A stretch of 64,000 nt of DNA from OLB6 sp964467455 (GTDB taxonomy: Bacteria; Bacteroidota; Ignavibacteria; Kapaibacteriales; Kapaibacteriaceae). Position 1 is the stretch's first letter, and each line of letters opens with the position of its first letter. The DNA lies in the NCBI GenBank assembly GCA_964467455.1, contig CAYXQJ010000005.1:62001-126000 (forward strand), written 5' to 3'. The notes beneath the pieces are model-generated. The model was not told the DNA's origin, did no database searches, and saw nothing but the letters and a program-made list of their open reading frames with translations. This document shows, piece after piece, positions 43,846-52,208 of the stretch. A program made the translations under genes and the position numbers.

Positions 43846-43900
43846 TTCATGATGCATAATGCACAATTCAAGATGCATGATGCATAGTGCATTATGGTTA
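43845..43900 (+). repeat. 7-bp tandem repeat straddling the start of an outer-membrane protein gene
   Basis: Heptamers in register: ATTCATG, ATGCATA, ATGCACA, ATTCAAG, ATGCATG, ATGCATA, GTGCATT, ATGGTTA. All candidate ATG starts of the next gene (43859, 43877, 43880) lie inside it, as does the end of the channel gene's stop codon. Confidence 0.8.
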
Positions 43901-45211
43901 GCAGTTGGTTTTGTGCTAGTGACAACGGTTGTTACAGCACAAGACTCGCACTATTGGACCAATCAGTATGGCACGAAGTCGTGGTTGCTGGGTGGTGCAG
44001 TTGTAGGTGCAGCGTCTGATCTTGCATCGACGTACTACAACCCGGCGTCGGTGGCCATGATGCCCGATACAAGTTCCTTGCTCACGGCCATCACGTTGAA
44101 CTGGAATCGTACGAAGCTGCAGCCGAAGGATGTCGACTTCATGCTGCGTTCCAGCGGTACATCACCACTGCCAACCCTGGTGTCTATCAACTTGCCGTTG
44201 AGTCTACTCGGATCACGCTCGCTGCAGTTCTCTTACCTACAGCGTTCACACGACCGGAGCGATCTGTTTGGAACCGGCGCATCCGCGCCAGGCACTGATG
44301 GTCAATATGTTGCCTCCGGACAAGTGAATCGTCAACTGTATGACTCGTGGTTTGGGATCACCTGGTCTAAACAACTCAGTAGCAACCACGCACTTGGAGT
44401 GACGGCCTACGTTTCGGGTGTTTCTTCGGAGTATTCGGCCGTGATCTCTACCACCGTCGCATCACCGGACACCACAGCGTCCGCATCGTATGCAGAACGC
44501 ATCGCCTACGACAACATCCGTCTTCTCGGCAAGATCGGATACTACTACGATGGTCGCCCCCTAAGTCTTGGTATCGTTGTCACAACACCCAGCGTTAAAC
44601 TCTTCAACACGTATGGTAACTCGACGATCTCCGGTGCGACCACGGTCAATGGGTCGGTGACAGATCTGTTTCAGGATGCACAGTCAGGTCTTTCATCCAC
44701 GTATCAAACACCAGTGTCAGTGGCGGTAGGGGGCACATGGTATACGGACAAGACATCGTATTATCTCACGATCGAGTGGTTCGACGGACTGGATCCGTAT
44801 CGTCCGCTTACGCCGTCGTCCTTCACGACAACGATCCCCGGAACCACGGTCGAGACCTACGGTTCTACCATCGAGCGATATGGCATCGTCAACATCGCGA
44901 TCGGCATCAAGCATCAAGTTGCAGAACATACCTTTCTCTACGGATCGATCATTCGCGACGGCTCTTCTGTGAATTCAACTGACCAGTCCAGTGACGTCAT
45001 CGTCAACTACGACCTCTATCACGGGACATTAGGATGGCAGTTCATGATCGATCAGACCACGATCACCTTGGGCGGCATCATTGGTGGCGGGTGGGTCAAC
45101 GATGCACCGCCAACAGAGTTCGAACGCTTTGAAGGTTTGCCCGGTGGTATTTCGGTAGATCGTTCTTTATTGCGCATTGGATTTCTTCTCGGAGTCGACG
45201 CCAGATTCTGA
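43859..45211 (+). CDS. Outer-membrane transport protein, OmpP1/FadL-like
   Basis: 450 residues from ATG 43859; ATG 43877 or 43880 would give a cleaner signal peptide (MMHSALWLAVGFVLVTTVV then TAQ). The motif LASTYYNPASVAMMPDTS is the NPA-containing hatch region of the OmpP1/FadL family and similar Bacteroidota barrels, followed by alternating beta strands and a terminal GVDARF. It may take up hydrophobic compounds. The first dozen codons fall in a 7-bp tandem array, so its translation start could vary with copy number (inference). The motif AGGGGGC occurs twice in the gene. Confidence 0.78.
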   Translation: MHNSRCMMHSALWLAVGFVLVTTVVTAQDSHYWTNQYGTKSWLLGGAVVGAASDLASTYYNPASVAMMPDTSSLLTAITLNWNRTKLQPKDVDFMLRSSGTSPLPTLVSINLPLSLLGSRSLQFSYLQRSHDRSDLFGTGASAPGTDGQYVASGQVNRQLYDSWFGITWSKQLSSNHALGVTAYVSGVSSEYSAVISTTVASPDTTASASYAERIAYDNIRLLGKIGYYYDGRPLSLGIVVTTPSVKLFNTYGNSTISGATTVNGSVTDLFQDAQSGLSSTYQTPVSVAVGGTWYTDKTSYYLTIEWFDGLDPYRPLTPSSFTTTIPGTTVETYGSTIERYGIVNIAIGIKHQVAEHTFLYGSIIRDGSSVNSTDQSSDVIVNYDLYHGTLGWQFMIDQTTITLGGIIGGGWVNDAPPTEFERFEGLPGGISVDRSLLRIGFLLGVDARF

Positions 45212-45273
45212 CCAATGTCATTGTAGGGGGCGTTTTGTGGGTATAGGTTGTGTACAACAACCGGAGACACACC

Positions 45274-48200
45274 ATGAAACATCGCATCTCGATTCTCGCG
45301 CTTCTTACGTTCGCTCTTACTATTACTGCTCACGCAGGAACGATAAACTCAGTTCCCGGAGGTGGTGACTGGACAAATCCGGCTACGTGGGTTGGCGGTG
45401 TGGTACCCGGCGCGAACGATGACGTGATCATCAATGGCACGGTTGCCGCCACAACAACCACCGTCCGTTCGGTTACCGTTAGTGCGGGTGCAACTCTAAC
45501 CGGTATGGGAGGTCCGCAATGGCTTACCGTCACCGGCACGTTCACCAACAACGGTACAATGGTCCTTAACTCAGGGAACTGGGGATTTTCGGTGTACTCT
45601 CGAAGTACGGTCGTGAACAACGGTATCTGGAGAATCAGCAGTCTTGAGTTCAAGGACAACACGACATTCAACATCGGAGGTACGGGGTGGTTTGAAGGTG
45701 ATGCCATCTTGAAGGCTGACAGCAACGCATTGCTAAAGGCTACATCCGACCTACAACTACGATGTCGGATGGATCTTACGGGCCAGAACTGGTCGTGGAC
45801 CAAGTTGGATATGCAGCAACATGCCTTGATCTTGGATGGCACCACCGGCGTCTATCGTGCAGGTTCTCTCACCGGTGCTATCGTGAACAATGTGCGTGAT
45901 GTGATCGTCCGCAACAACGGATATCTCGAGAACGCATCGATGTTTGGTGATATCGTCCTTCGTGACTCGGTTGCCCTCTCACCGAACGTCCACCTTTACG
46001 GTACGATCACCAACGAGGGGTATCTCACGATCACCGGTGGACCGAAACATGTCTACATCCATGGACCGTTCACGAACAACGGCTCGATCATTCCGCATAA
46101 GGATAACTGGGCATTCACGCTCGAAATGGATGCCGACTTCCACAACAACGGCGTCTGGAATCCATCGCGTACACTGGTTGTTGCAAACAAAGACGTCACC
46201 TTCTCACATTCGGCCGGTCATCCCTTCGAGGGTGATGCGATCGACATCGTCGATACTGTTGGCGTTCTGATCGCCGGCTCCGACATCGAAATGCGTGGTG
46301 CCCTAGTGTGTACTGCCCCAGATTGGAAGTGGTGGTACGTTGACATGCGCAATCACAAACTCACGTTGGATGGTCGCCGCGGCTCCTACTTGGCCGGCGT
46401 CACTGACCGCCTCGTGATCCAGAACACGCATGATGTTGTGCTTCGGAAGAATGCACTCTTGCAGAACGTGACACTCTATGGCGATGTTCACTTCTACGAT
46501 TCCGTCGTCATTGGCGCTAACACGTCCGTTGTTGGAAGTCTCGTCAATCACGGCACGTTGAGGGGAGGGGGCGGACCTAACTACCTCAAAATGTATGGTT
46601 CGTTCCGCAACGAGGGCTACGTCTCTTGGCATCCCGATCGATGGCACTTCGAGGTGCAGATGCACGGCGATCTCACCGAAGCCGGATCGTCTGAAAATGT
46701 ATTCTACAACATGATCACGGACGACATGGTGCGTCGCATCACCGGTCCTGTACTGTCGCGCATCGCCGTGAACTATAATATCAGCGAGAAGAAGGGTGGA
46801 AGTGTTGACGTGGTCGGAGAGTTGACGACGCATACAGATCTGCAAGTCATGCCCGGCTCCACAATGAAGATCACGTCTGGCGGCGTCCTCAGATCGAACG
46901 CCAACATCTTCATCGAATATCCGGGAAAACTGTTGATCGAAGGGACTCTTGTTCAAAAGCGCAAGATCAACAATGCTGCGGCTGACCTAAATCTCACCAC
47001 GGCGTTCTTCCGCATACCTGCCACATCCGGGATCGATTCTCTCATCATTACGTGCCGCTCAAATCAGGCGCCGGCGTCCTTCGCGAATGCGGTCAAGCGC
47101 TGGTGGACGCTCACGTCCATCCCTGAAACACCGGCGGCAACTGCGACGCTTGCGCGACTTTATCTGGGCGATGCTCCGATGAACGGCAACGTCTTCAATA
47201 CACTACAGGTATACCATTCGGCTGACAGTGGACAAACATGGCGTCAGATCACGACCGACATCAGCATCCGTCGCGACACCATCGGTATGTATATCGAGAT
47301 CACCGATGCGCCGCTCGCCGGCAGCTTCGTGTTGTCTTCGAAGCCGGATCCGTATTCCGTGCAGCCCGGCATCCTCGTCAACATCGTCGGCAGTGATGCC
47401 ATCAGGATCGGCGCTCCGAACCGGTTGACGTTCGTTGCGACAAATGTGGGTCCGGCGGTCACGCGATCCACGCTGCTGCCGATCTATCTTGGTTCGCAGC
47501 TTCATATCCTTGGCGCCGATGTTGTGTTGTCAGGGGGTGGACGTCGCACCCTCAGCAAGGCCGATGTTGCAAGCGGCACGGATGACAGTACGACCATGTT
47601 CCTGCTCGCCCCCTTAGAACCGGGGGAACAGGCGATCATTGACCTGATCATCACGGCCGATGCCAAACCCAATGGATTCAAAAATGGCGACAATGTCCAG
47701 ATCGAGCCGGTGACGATGATCGTTGGCGGCACCATTATCTGCTGGGTCGGCGGAAAGGTTGTTGGATGGGTAGCTGGCAAGGCGATCGACTATGTAGGTG
47801 ATAAGGCCGCCGAAAGCGTGCAACTGTCCGATGCTGAGCGAAAGAAATATGCGCAGGCACTTGGTGTCACTGAAGAGCAGGTACGAATCAAAAAGACTGA
47901 GCGTGGTTGGGTCGTATGGGGTGCAAAGGAACTGGGTTCCGAGGCATCACAGCAGATGACCAAGGTTGGACTGCCGATCGAGATCGGCGGAGCAGTGGCT
48001 GAGAACATCCACAAGAAGGTCGCCCCTTCCCTCAGACAACGGATGTTTAACTGGTTCTACAAAGAAACAGGACTGATCAAGCCCGATCAACCCGTCGAGA
48101 ATGGTCAGAAGTATGTGCCGCAGGTGAGCGGTATCGCTCGCAAGCAAGGTCGTGCCGTGACGTCGCGAGATCCGAATGAGAAGGTCGGCATTGCCGGTAT

Positions 48201-49122
48201 CGGCACAAATGGTTTCTTGGGTTCCGTCTGTCCGATGATCTATCAGGTCAAGTTCGAGAACGTCAAGACAGCCGAAGCCGCTGCATACAAGATCGTCGTT
48301 GTCGACACGCTCGATGCCTCTGTCTTTGATCTCAGCACCATTCGGATGCTTCGCACAAGTCATCCGGGTGCTACGTTCACCACATCGAACAACGTCTTGC
48401 GTTGGGAGTGGATCGGAATCGATCTCCCGCCGAACGTCAACCCGCCTGAAGGCGAGGGCTACGTGGAATTCGAAGTCCGCCTGAAGAGTGGGCTTGCCTC
48501 GGGCACGCAGATCAAGAATGCCGCAACGATCACCTTTGACCTGAATGATCCGATCCGTACGAATACGTGGATCAATACGCTCGACTTCACGCCACCGACA
48601 ACGCGACAATTGCGTGTTGCCTTATATTCCAGCGATAGTGTCTCCTGTGCGTTCACTGCCGACGACGGCAGTGGTTCCGGCGCAGAAGTGACATCGATCT
48701 ACATGGCGCAGGGATCCGGCACGTTCGCACTCGGTGATGTCCTTCCGTACACCGGCGCGCCGATGCGCATTGGTATTCCGTCCGGTATCTGGCAGGACAT
48801 GCGGTTCTATGCACTCTCTACGGATGCCGTCGGCAACATTGAGACGACTCCGCAAGAGATCGTAGGTATCACGACAAGCGTTGACGAAGAACAACTTGAA
48901 GTTGATGGTATCATCGCGTCTCCGCATCCCGTGCGTGATGTGCTCACCATACGTCGTCCTGATGGTTTGCCGATCGGCGCCTATCGCGTCTATAGCATGA
49001 CGGGTGCACTGATCGCAGGTGGGACGGGTGACATCAACGTAGAGATCCCCCTCCGCGGACATGCCACCGGCATCTATCTGCTCATCACCAGCGATCGTAC
49101 GCTGACGTTCGTGAAGGAATGA
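45274..49122 (+). CDS. Large secreted surface protein with T9SS-type C-terminus
   Basis: 1,282 residues from ATG 45274 (GGAGA upstream, signal peptide HRISILALLTFALTITAHAG). Residues 25-60 (GGGDWTNPATWVGGVVPGANDD) resemble G8-like or outer-membrane beta-helix heads, and about 60-560 repeat strand blocks with 'NNG', 'LYGDV' and 'GPNYLKMYGSF' turns, fitting a beta-solenoid. A glycine-rich hydrophobic segment (VGGKVVGWVAGKAIDYVGDKA) lies near residue 830. At about 950 RDPNEKVGIAGIG begins a domain common in Bacteroidota and Planctomycetes surface proteins (FENVKTAEAAAYKIVVVDTL). The C-terminus (ASPHPVRDVLTIRR, GIYLLITSDRTLTFVKE) is a type A sorting domain. Function unknown; adhesin-like. Confidence 0.85.
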   Translation: MKHRISILALLTFALTITAHAGTINSVPGGGDWTNPATWVGGVVPGANDDVIINGTVAATTTTVRSVTVSAGATLTGMGGPQWLTVTGTFTNNGTMVLNSGNWGFSVYSRSTVVNNGIWRISSLEFKDNTTFNIGGTGWFEGDAILKADSNALLKATSDLQLRCRMDLTGQNWSWTKLDMQQHALILDGTTGVYRAGSLTGAIVNNVRDVIVRNNGYLENASMFGDIVLRDSVALSPNVHLYGTITNEGYLTITGGPKHVYIHGPFTNNGSIIPHKDNWAFTLEMDADFHNNGVWNPSRTLVVANKDVTFSHSAGHPFEGDAIDIVDTVGVLIAGSDIEMRGALVCTAPDWKWWYVDMRNHKLTLDGRRGSYLAGVTDRLVIQNTHDVVLRKNALLQNVTLYGDVHFYDSVVIGANTSVVGSLVNHGTLRGGGGPNYLKMYGSFRNEGYVSWHPDRWHFEVQMHGDLTEAGSSENVFYNMITDDMVRRITGPVLSRIAVNYNISEKKGGSVDVVGELTTHTDLQVMPGSTMKITSGGVLRSNANIFIEYPGKLLIEGTLVQKRKINNAAADLNLTTAFFRIPATSGIDSLIITCRSNQAPASFANAVKRWWTLTSIPETPAATATLARLYLGDAPMNGNVFNTLQVYHSADSGQTWRQITTDISIRRDTIGMYIEITDAPLAGSFVLSSKPDPYSVQPGILVNIVGSDAIRIGAPNRLTFVATNVGPAVTRSTLLPIYLGSQLHILGADVVLSGGGRRTLSKADVASGTDDSTTMFLLAPLEPGEQAIIDLIITADAKPNGFKNGDNVQIEPVTMIVGGTIICWVGGKVVGWVAGKAIDYVGDKAAESVQLSDAERKKYAQALGVTEEQVRIKKTERGWVVWGAKELGSEASQQMTKVGLPIEIGGAVAENIHKKVAPSLRQRMFNWFYKETGLIKPDQPVENGQKYVPQVSGIARKQGRAVTSRDPNEKVGIAGIGTNGFLGSVCPMIYQVKFENVKTAEAAAYKIVVVDTLDASVFDLSTIRMLRTSHPGATFTTSNNVLRWEWIGIDLPPNVNPPEGEGYVEFEVRLKSGLASGTQIKNAATITFDLNDPIRTNTWINTLDFTPPTTRQLRVALYSSDSVSCAFTADDGSGSGAEVTSIYMAQGSGTFALGDVLPYTGAPMRIGIPSGIWQDMRFYALSTDAVGNIETTPQEIVGITTSVDEEQLEVDGIIASPHPVRDVLTIRRPDGLPIGAYRVYSMTGALIAGGTGDINVEIPLRGHATGIYLLITSDRTLTFVKE

Positions 49123-49146
49123 ACTACTACTGACGCCGACTGCAGC

Positions 49147-49183
49147 AAAAACGCTCCCGTTGTTTGCCATGACCGGAGAGCGT
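49147..49183 (-). terminator. Rho-independent terminator of the HipA-like gene
   Basis: On the minus strand ACGCTC (with CCG further in) pairs with GAGCGT, a stem spanning 49151-49183, followed by TTTTT. It lies 68 bases after the stop of the HipA-like gene and 28 bases after the convergent gene's stop. I see nothing else in the 49123-49250 gap. Confidence 0.7.
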
Positions 49184-49250
49184 GCCTTCTACAACGGACG
49201 ATCGACTTCGGGTGTGTATGCCGTTGGTGCTGGAGCGGATCGAAGGTGCG

Positions 49251-50519
49251 TTATCGTGCGATGATCTGATGTCCTTGCTGCCAATACTCTTGCACATACG
49301 GACGTAGCTGCCTGATGATCGCTTCATCAACATCTGTTGTTGCGAACACCTCTGGTAGCGACCGGTCAACAATTGCCCCCTGTTCTGTTGGACGCAGATA
49401 CATTGGCACCATATCATAGCAGGGGGCAAGTGTAACGTCACCATTGGCGTCTCGGTAAAACGACACATTGCCACGGTGCATGTCGTTGTTGCCGATCAAA
49501 CGTCCAAACCAATAACGAACACGCAGACTGAGGGCATCTTCAGACGACAATACTCCGCGCTCTTCAAGGAGCAGTGCAACACGATCCCACGTCACCGTTG
49601 GACCAATGCCCAACACACCATCGTCAAGCGACTCAAGAGAGACCGTACCTATTCGCCCTGTTGGTGTTCGATCAAAACGAAGCACTTCCAAATAAGCGAT
49701 CGATCCGATCTCGTGATACCGCGTTTCGGCTGCCGTGATCCCGATCCGACGCAGCATTTCGCTTGCTAGATGTTCCAGGTGTAGAAGATCTGCCCATCGT
49801 CTTCCACTCGGTGTTGATGTATCATCACTGAACTTGATGATCACATCACGACGTCGCCCATCTCGGTCACGTACGATCGCGGTGAATTTTGGCTGCTCGC
49901 CCCCTGCACTCGATCCAACGGGCTGTTGTTGACGTAACAGTGTGATCTGCTGCGCGACGTGTTGTTGAAGTGCTACTTCATCAACGATGTTGTCGGCGTC
50001 GTGCACGATCCGCAACGCCTGTTCAGCCATTTCACTTCCAACGACAAGGTCTCCGATCTCGTCAGCTCCGTAGCGCGTGAGATACTGAAGGACATTCTCT
50101 CCACTCCAATACCGCGGATCGGGATCGAGGGCATGTTCTGTGCTAAGCCGTCGGGCGATCAGGCGTCCGAGAAACCCTTGGGGTCGCATGTCGTTCAGGA
50201 ACCACGGCAGATCGGGATGAATCTCTTCATTGTAGATCCAACATCCGTGTGCCACCGTCACGTCGCCGACTTTTCGGCAGACACCGAGTTCATCGATCCG
50301 ATACACCGGTTGTGTCGAGGGAAGGGGGCCAATGTTCTTCCGCAACGCATATCGGGTGCTTCTAGCCCTTCCAATGCGTATCACGTCGGGCCCCAGTGCT
50401 GCTAGTGCTCTCGAGATCGTGGGTTGTGAAACACCAAGAGCCCTTGCCAGCTCTGCAGCAGAAGCTGGGCCAACACTACGAAGGTAGCGGAGGAGCTGGT
50501 CGTTGAGCGGACGCGGCAT
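49251..50519 (-). CDS. yjjJ: YjjJ-like HTH-HipA kinase-fold protein
   Basis: 422 residues from ATG 50519 (MPRPLNDQLLRYL). Residues 5-65 form a winged helix (ASAAELARALGVSQPTISRALAAL), as in E. coli YjjJ, which fuses its own DNA-binding domain to a HipA kinase fold. The kinase part has the P-loop-like block SSAGGEQPKF near 208, Lys in DVIIKFSD, the catalytic loop GNNDMHRGNVSF and the metal block CYDMVPMY. HipA proteins phosphorylate GltX or other targets and cause growth arrest; here the HTH may replace a HipB antitoxin. No separate hipB is adjacent. 11-bp repeats upstream may be its operator. Confidence 0.88.
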   Translation of the reverse strand: MPRPLNDQLLRYLRSVGPASAAELARALGVSQPTISRALAALGPDVIRIGRARSTRYALRKNIGPLPSTQPVYRIDELGVCRKVGDVTVAHGCWIYNEEIHPDLPWFLNDMRPQGFLGRLIARRLSTEHALDPDPRYWSGENVLQYLTRYGADEIGDLVVGSEMAEQALRIVHDADNIVDEVALQQHVAQQITLLRQQQPVGSSAGGEQPKFTAIVRDRDGRRRDVIIKFSDDTSTPSGRRWADLLHLEHLASEMLRRIGITAAETRYHEIGSIAYLEVLRFDRTPTGRIGTVSLESLDDGVLGIGPTVTWDRVALLLEERGVLSSEDALSLRVRYWFGRLIGNNDMHRGNVSFYRDANGDVTLAPCYDMVPMYLRPTEQGAIVDRSLPEVFATTDVDEAIIRQLRPYVQEYWQQGHQIIAR

Positions 50520-50609
50520 GAATAGATACTGAATAGATTGTGAATACACACAACTATTTCAAATATAATGAGTTAGCCGAGAATATGTTCTTCCATGTGA
50601 ATAGATACT
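50520..50609. promoter_or_regulatory. 11-bp direct repeats (GAATAGATACT type), candidate operator of the HipA-like gene
   Basis: Three adjoining 11-bp units, GAATAGATACT, GAATAGATTGT and GAATACACACA, begin one base upstream of the ATG (50520-50552), and a further exact GAATAGATACT sits at 50599. One helical turn per unit would place bound proteins on one face. Confidence 0.5.
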
Positions 50610-50623
50610 GTTGAGACGATCTT

Positions 50624-51322
50624 CTACAGCTTCTTCCCCGTCCACGGGCAGTACTTCCAGCTGATGTGGGCCGGCTTGCCGTTCGGACACTTCCGGGGCA
50701 CGTAGAGCGCGTTCAGCGGTGTATCAATTGCCGAAGCCCAAGGCCGGTCGAGTCGGTCCTTGAAATTGATCGTCAACGCTCCTACCGCATACGGATCGGC
50801 GATACGTGATCCGCTTTCCGAGAGGTCTTTCAACACGATAAAGTGAAAGTGTTCGCCCATGGCACCCATCGCCGCCTTCAACATCGGCTGCATCATGCCG
50901 AGGATCATCTGTACCTCCGTTGGCGGTTCCGATACGATCTTCAAGGCACGCGACTTTCCGCCGGCGTCAACGAAGGCCACCGTGAGATGAGCCAACACTT
51001 CGTCTTCGGAGTAGTAGTTGAACACGCCGAGACCCGAGATGTTGGCAGCCACAACGGCCACGATGGTATACCCTTCGAAGGCACTCACGATCTCATTGGC
51101 TGCTTCGGTATCATCTGCCGTCGACGCAGCCCAGAATTCGTTGGGGATCCACCAGTTCAGGTTGAAGAAGTCGCTGCCCGTATTCGGCGGCGTCACCTGC
51201 AACTCATCCGTCAAATCATCGGTGTTCACTTCGATCATGGGCTTACGTTGGATCTGCGACCATGCCGAAGACGAAATGCATAATGCAAGACAAAAGACAG
51301 CAAGCGTTGTTCTCATGGTCAT
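50624..51322 (-). CDS. Secreted protein of unknown function
   Basis: 232 residues with a signal peptide (RTTLAVFCLALCISSSAWSQ). The mature part contains WWIPNEFW, YTIVAVVAANISGLGVFNYYSE and a C-terminal Cys-containing end (RKCPNGKPAHISWKYCPWTGKKL), reminiscent of a zinc-ribbon-like or disulfide knuckle. Family not recognised. Its start overlaps the stop of the ROK kinase gene by four bases, so it is translated from the same message; a metabolic connection is not evident. Confidence 0.7.
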   Translation of the reverse strand: MTMRTTLAVFCLALCISSSAWSQIQRKPMIEVNTDDLTDELQVTPPNTGSDFFNLNWWIPNEFWAASTADDTEAANEIVSAFEGYTIVAVVAANISGLGVFNYYSEDEVLAHLTVAFVDAGGKSRALKIVSEPPTEVQMILGMMQPMLKAAMGAMGEHFHFIVLKDLSESGSRIADPYAVGALTINFKDRLDRPWASAIDTPLNALYVPRKCPNGKPAHISWKYCPWTGKKL

Positions 51323-52176
51323 CCCTCGTGTGTTAGTAGTGCGGCCCCGATCAGGCCGGCATCGCTGAGAAACTTCGCCGGCAGGAGTTGAAAGTTACGG
51401 GCGATCGTTGGGATCGCATGGTCGTGAATACTTTTTCTTGCGGCATCCAGGATCATGGCTGACCGTGAGATCCCACCGCCGACGATCACGGTACGCAGAC
51501 CCAAGACAGCCATGGCCGAGCACAGTCCAATGCCAAGCAACTGGCCCGTCTCTGTCAGCACATCGATCGCCCGTTGTTCACCGTCCTGTGCCCGCAGATC
51601 GATATCGCCGACATCAACGGTATCATCAGCACCATAACGTTCCAGAATGCCGACGCGTCCGATCACCTTTTCTAAGACCGTTCCCGGATGAAGATGCACA
51701 TGTCCAACTTCACCGGCATCGCCGTGCGGTCCGGTGTAGAGCTTCCCATCGATCACCACACCGCCCCCTACTCCTGTTCCGAGGGTAATGTAGAGGAAGT
51801 TCTTGTGGCGTTGTCCGGCACCGGCGCGCAGTTCGGCGATCGCACCGGCGTTGGCATCATTCTCCACCACGACGCGAATGCCGAGGGCATCCGAGACGAT
51901 CTGTTGCAACGGTACATCGTCCCATCCCGGTAGGTTAGGGGGCGATTGCACGTGTTTGGAGAGGGGGTCGACGACGCCGGGGACGCCGATGCCAATTGCA
52001 AGGGTGGAAGGGTGCAAGGATGCAAGGTGCCGTGCAACGTTGAGGATGCGGGCGAGCAGGGCTTCGCGGCCCTCGTGGGCGAGGGTAGGCGTTTGGTGTT
52101 TCTCGATGATGGTACCGTCGGCCGCTACGAAGCCATACTTGATGAAGGTGCCGCCGATGTCGATGCCGCAGTACAT
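51319..52176 (-). CDS. ROK-family sugar kinase (glucokinase-like), zinc motif not found
   Basis: 285 residues from ATG 52176 (MYCGIDIGGTFIKYGF). The ATP/phosphate motif GIDIGGT, the sugar-binding block VVENDANAGAIAELRAGAG and LGTGVGGGVVIDG with GEVGH define the ROK family, which phosphorylates glucose or related sugars. The usual CxCGxxGCLE zinc motif is absent: at that site the sequence is HLHPGTVLEKVIGRVGILERYG, with no Cys. It may be a divergent glucokinase. Near residue 50 an 8-bp array encodes ASLHPSTL. It lies 32 bases from the divergent cyclase gene and is followed by a coupled secreted protein. Confidence 0.85.
   Translation of the reverse strand: MYCGIDIGGTFIKYGFVAADGTIIEKHQTPTLAHEGREALLARILNVARHLASLHPSTLAIGIGVPGVVDPLSKHVQSPPNLPGWDDVPLQQIVSDALGIRVVVENDANAGAIAELRAGAGQRHKNFLYITLGTGVGGGVVIDGKLYTGPHGDAGEVGHVHLHPGTVLEKVIGRVGILERYGADDTVDVGDIDLRAQDGEQRAIDVLTETGQLLGIGLCSAMAVLGLRTVIVGGGISRSAMILDAARKSIHDHAIPTIARNFQLLPAKFLSDAGLIGAALLTHEG
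52001..52024. repeat. 8-bp tandem repeat in ROK kinase gene
   Basis: Plus-strand units AGGGTGGA, AGGGTGCA and AGGATGCA, then a decayed copy, lie inside the coding region and keep the frame open. Confidence 0.65.
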
Positions 52177-52208
52177 AGAAGAGGGGAAAATACGCGTAGT
52201 TTGTATTC

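Noticed and set aside
45212..45273. Near-palindrome around TTGTGTACAACAA before the large surface protein
   Set aside because: Arms do not match when checked base by base; left as ordinary 5' untranslated sequence.
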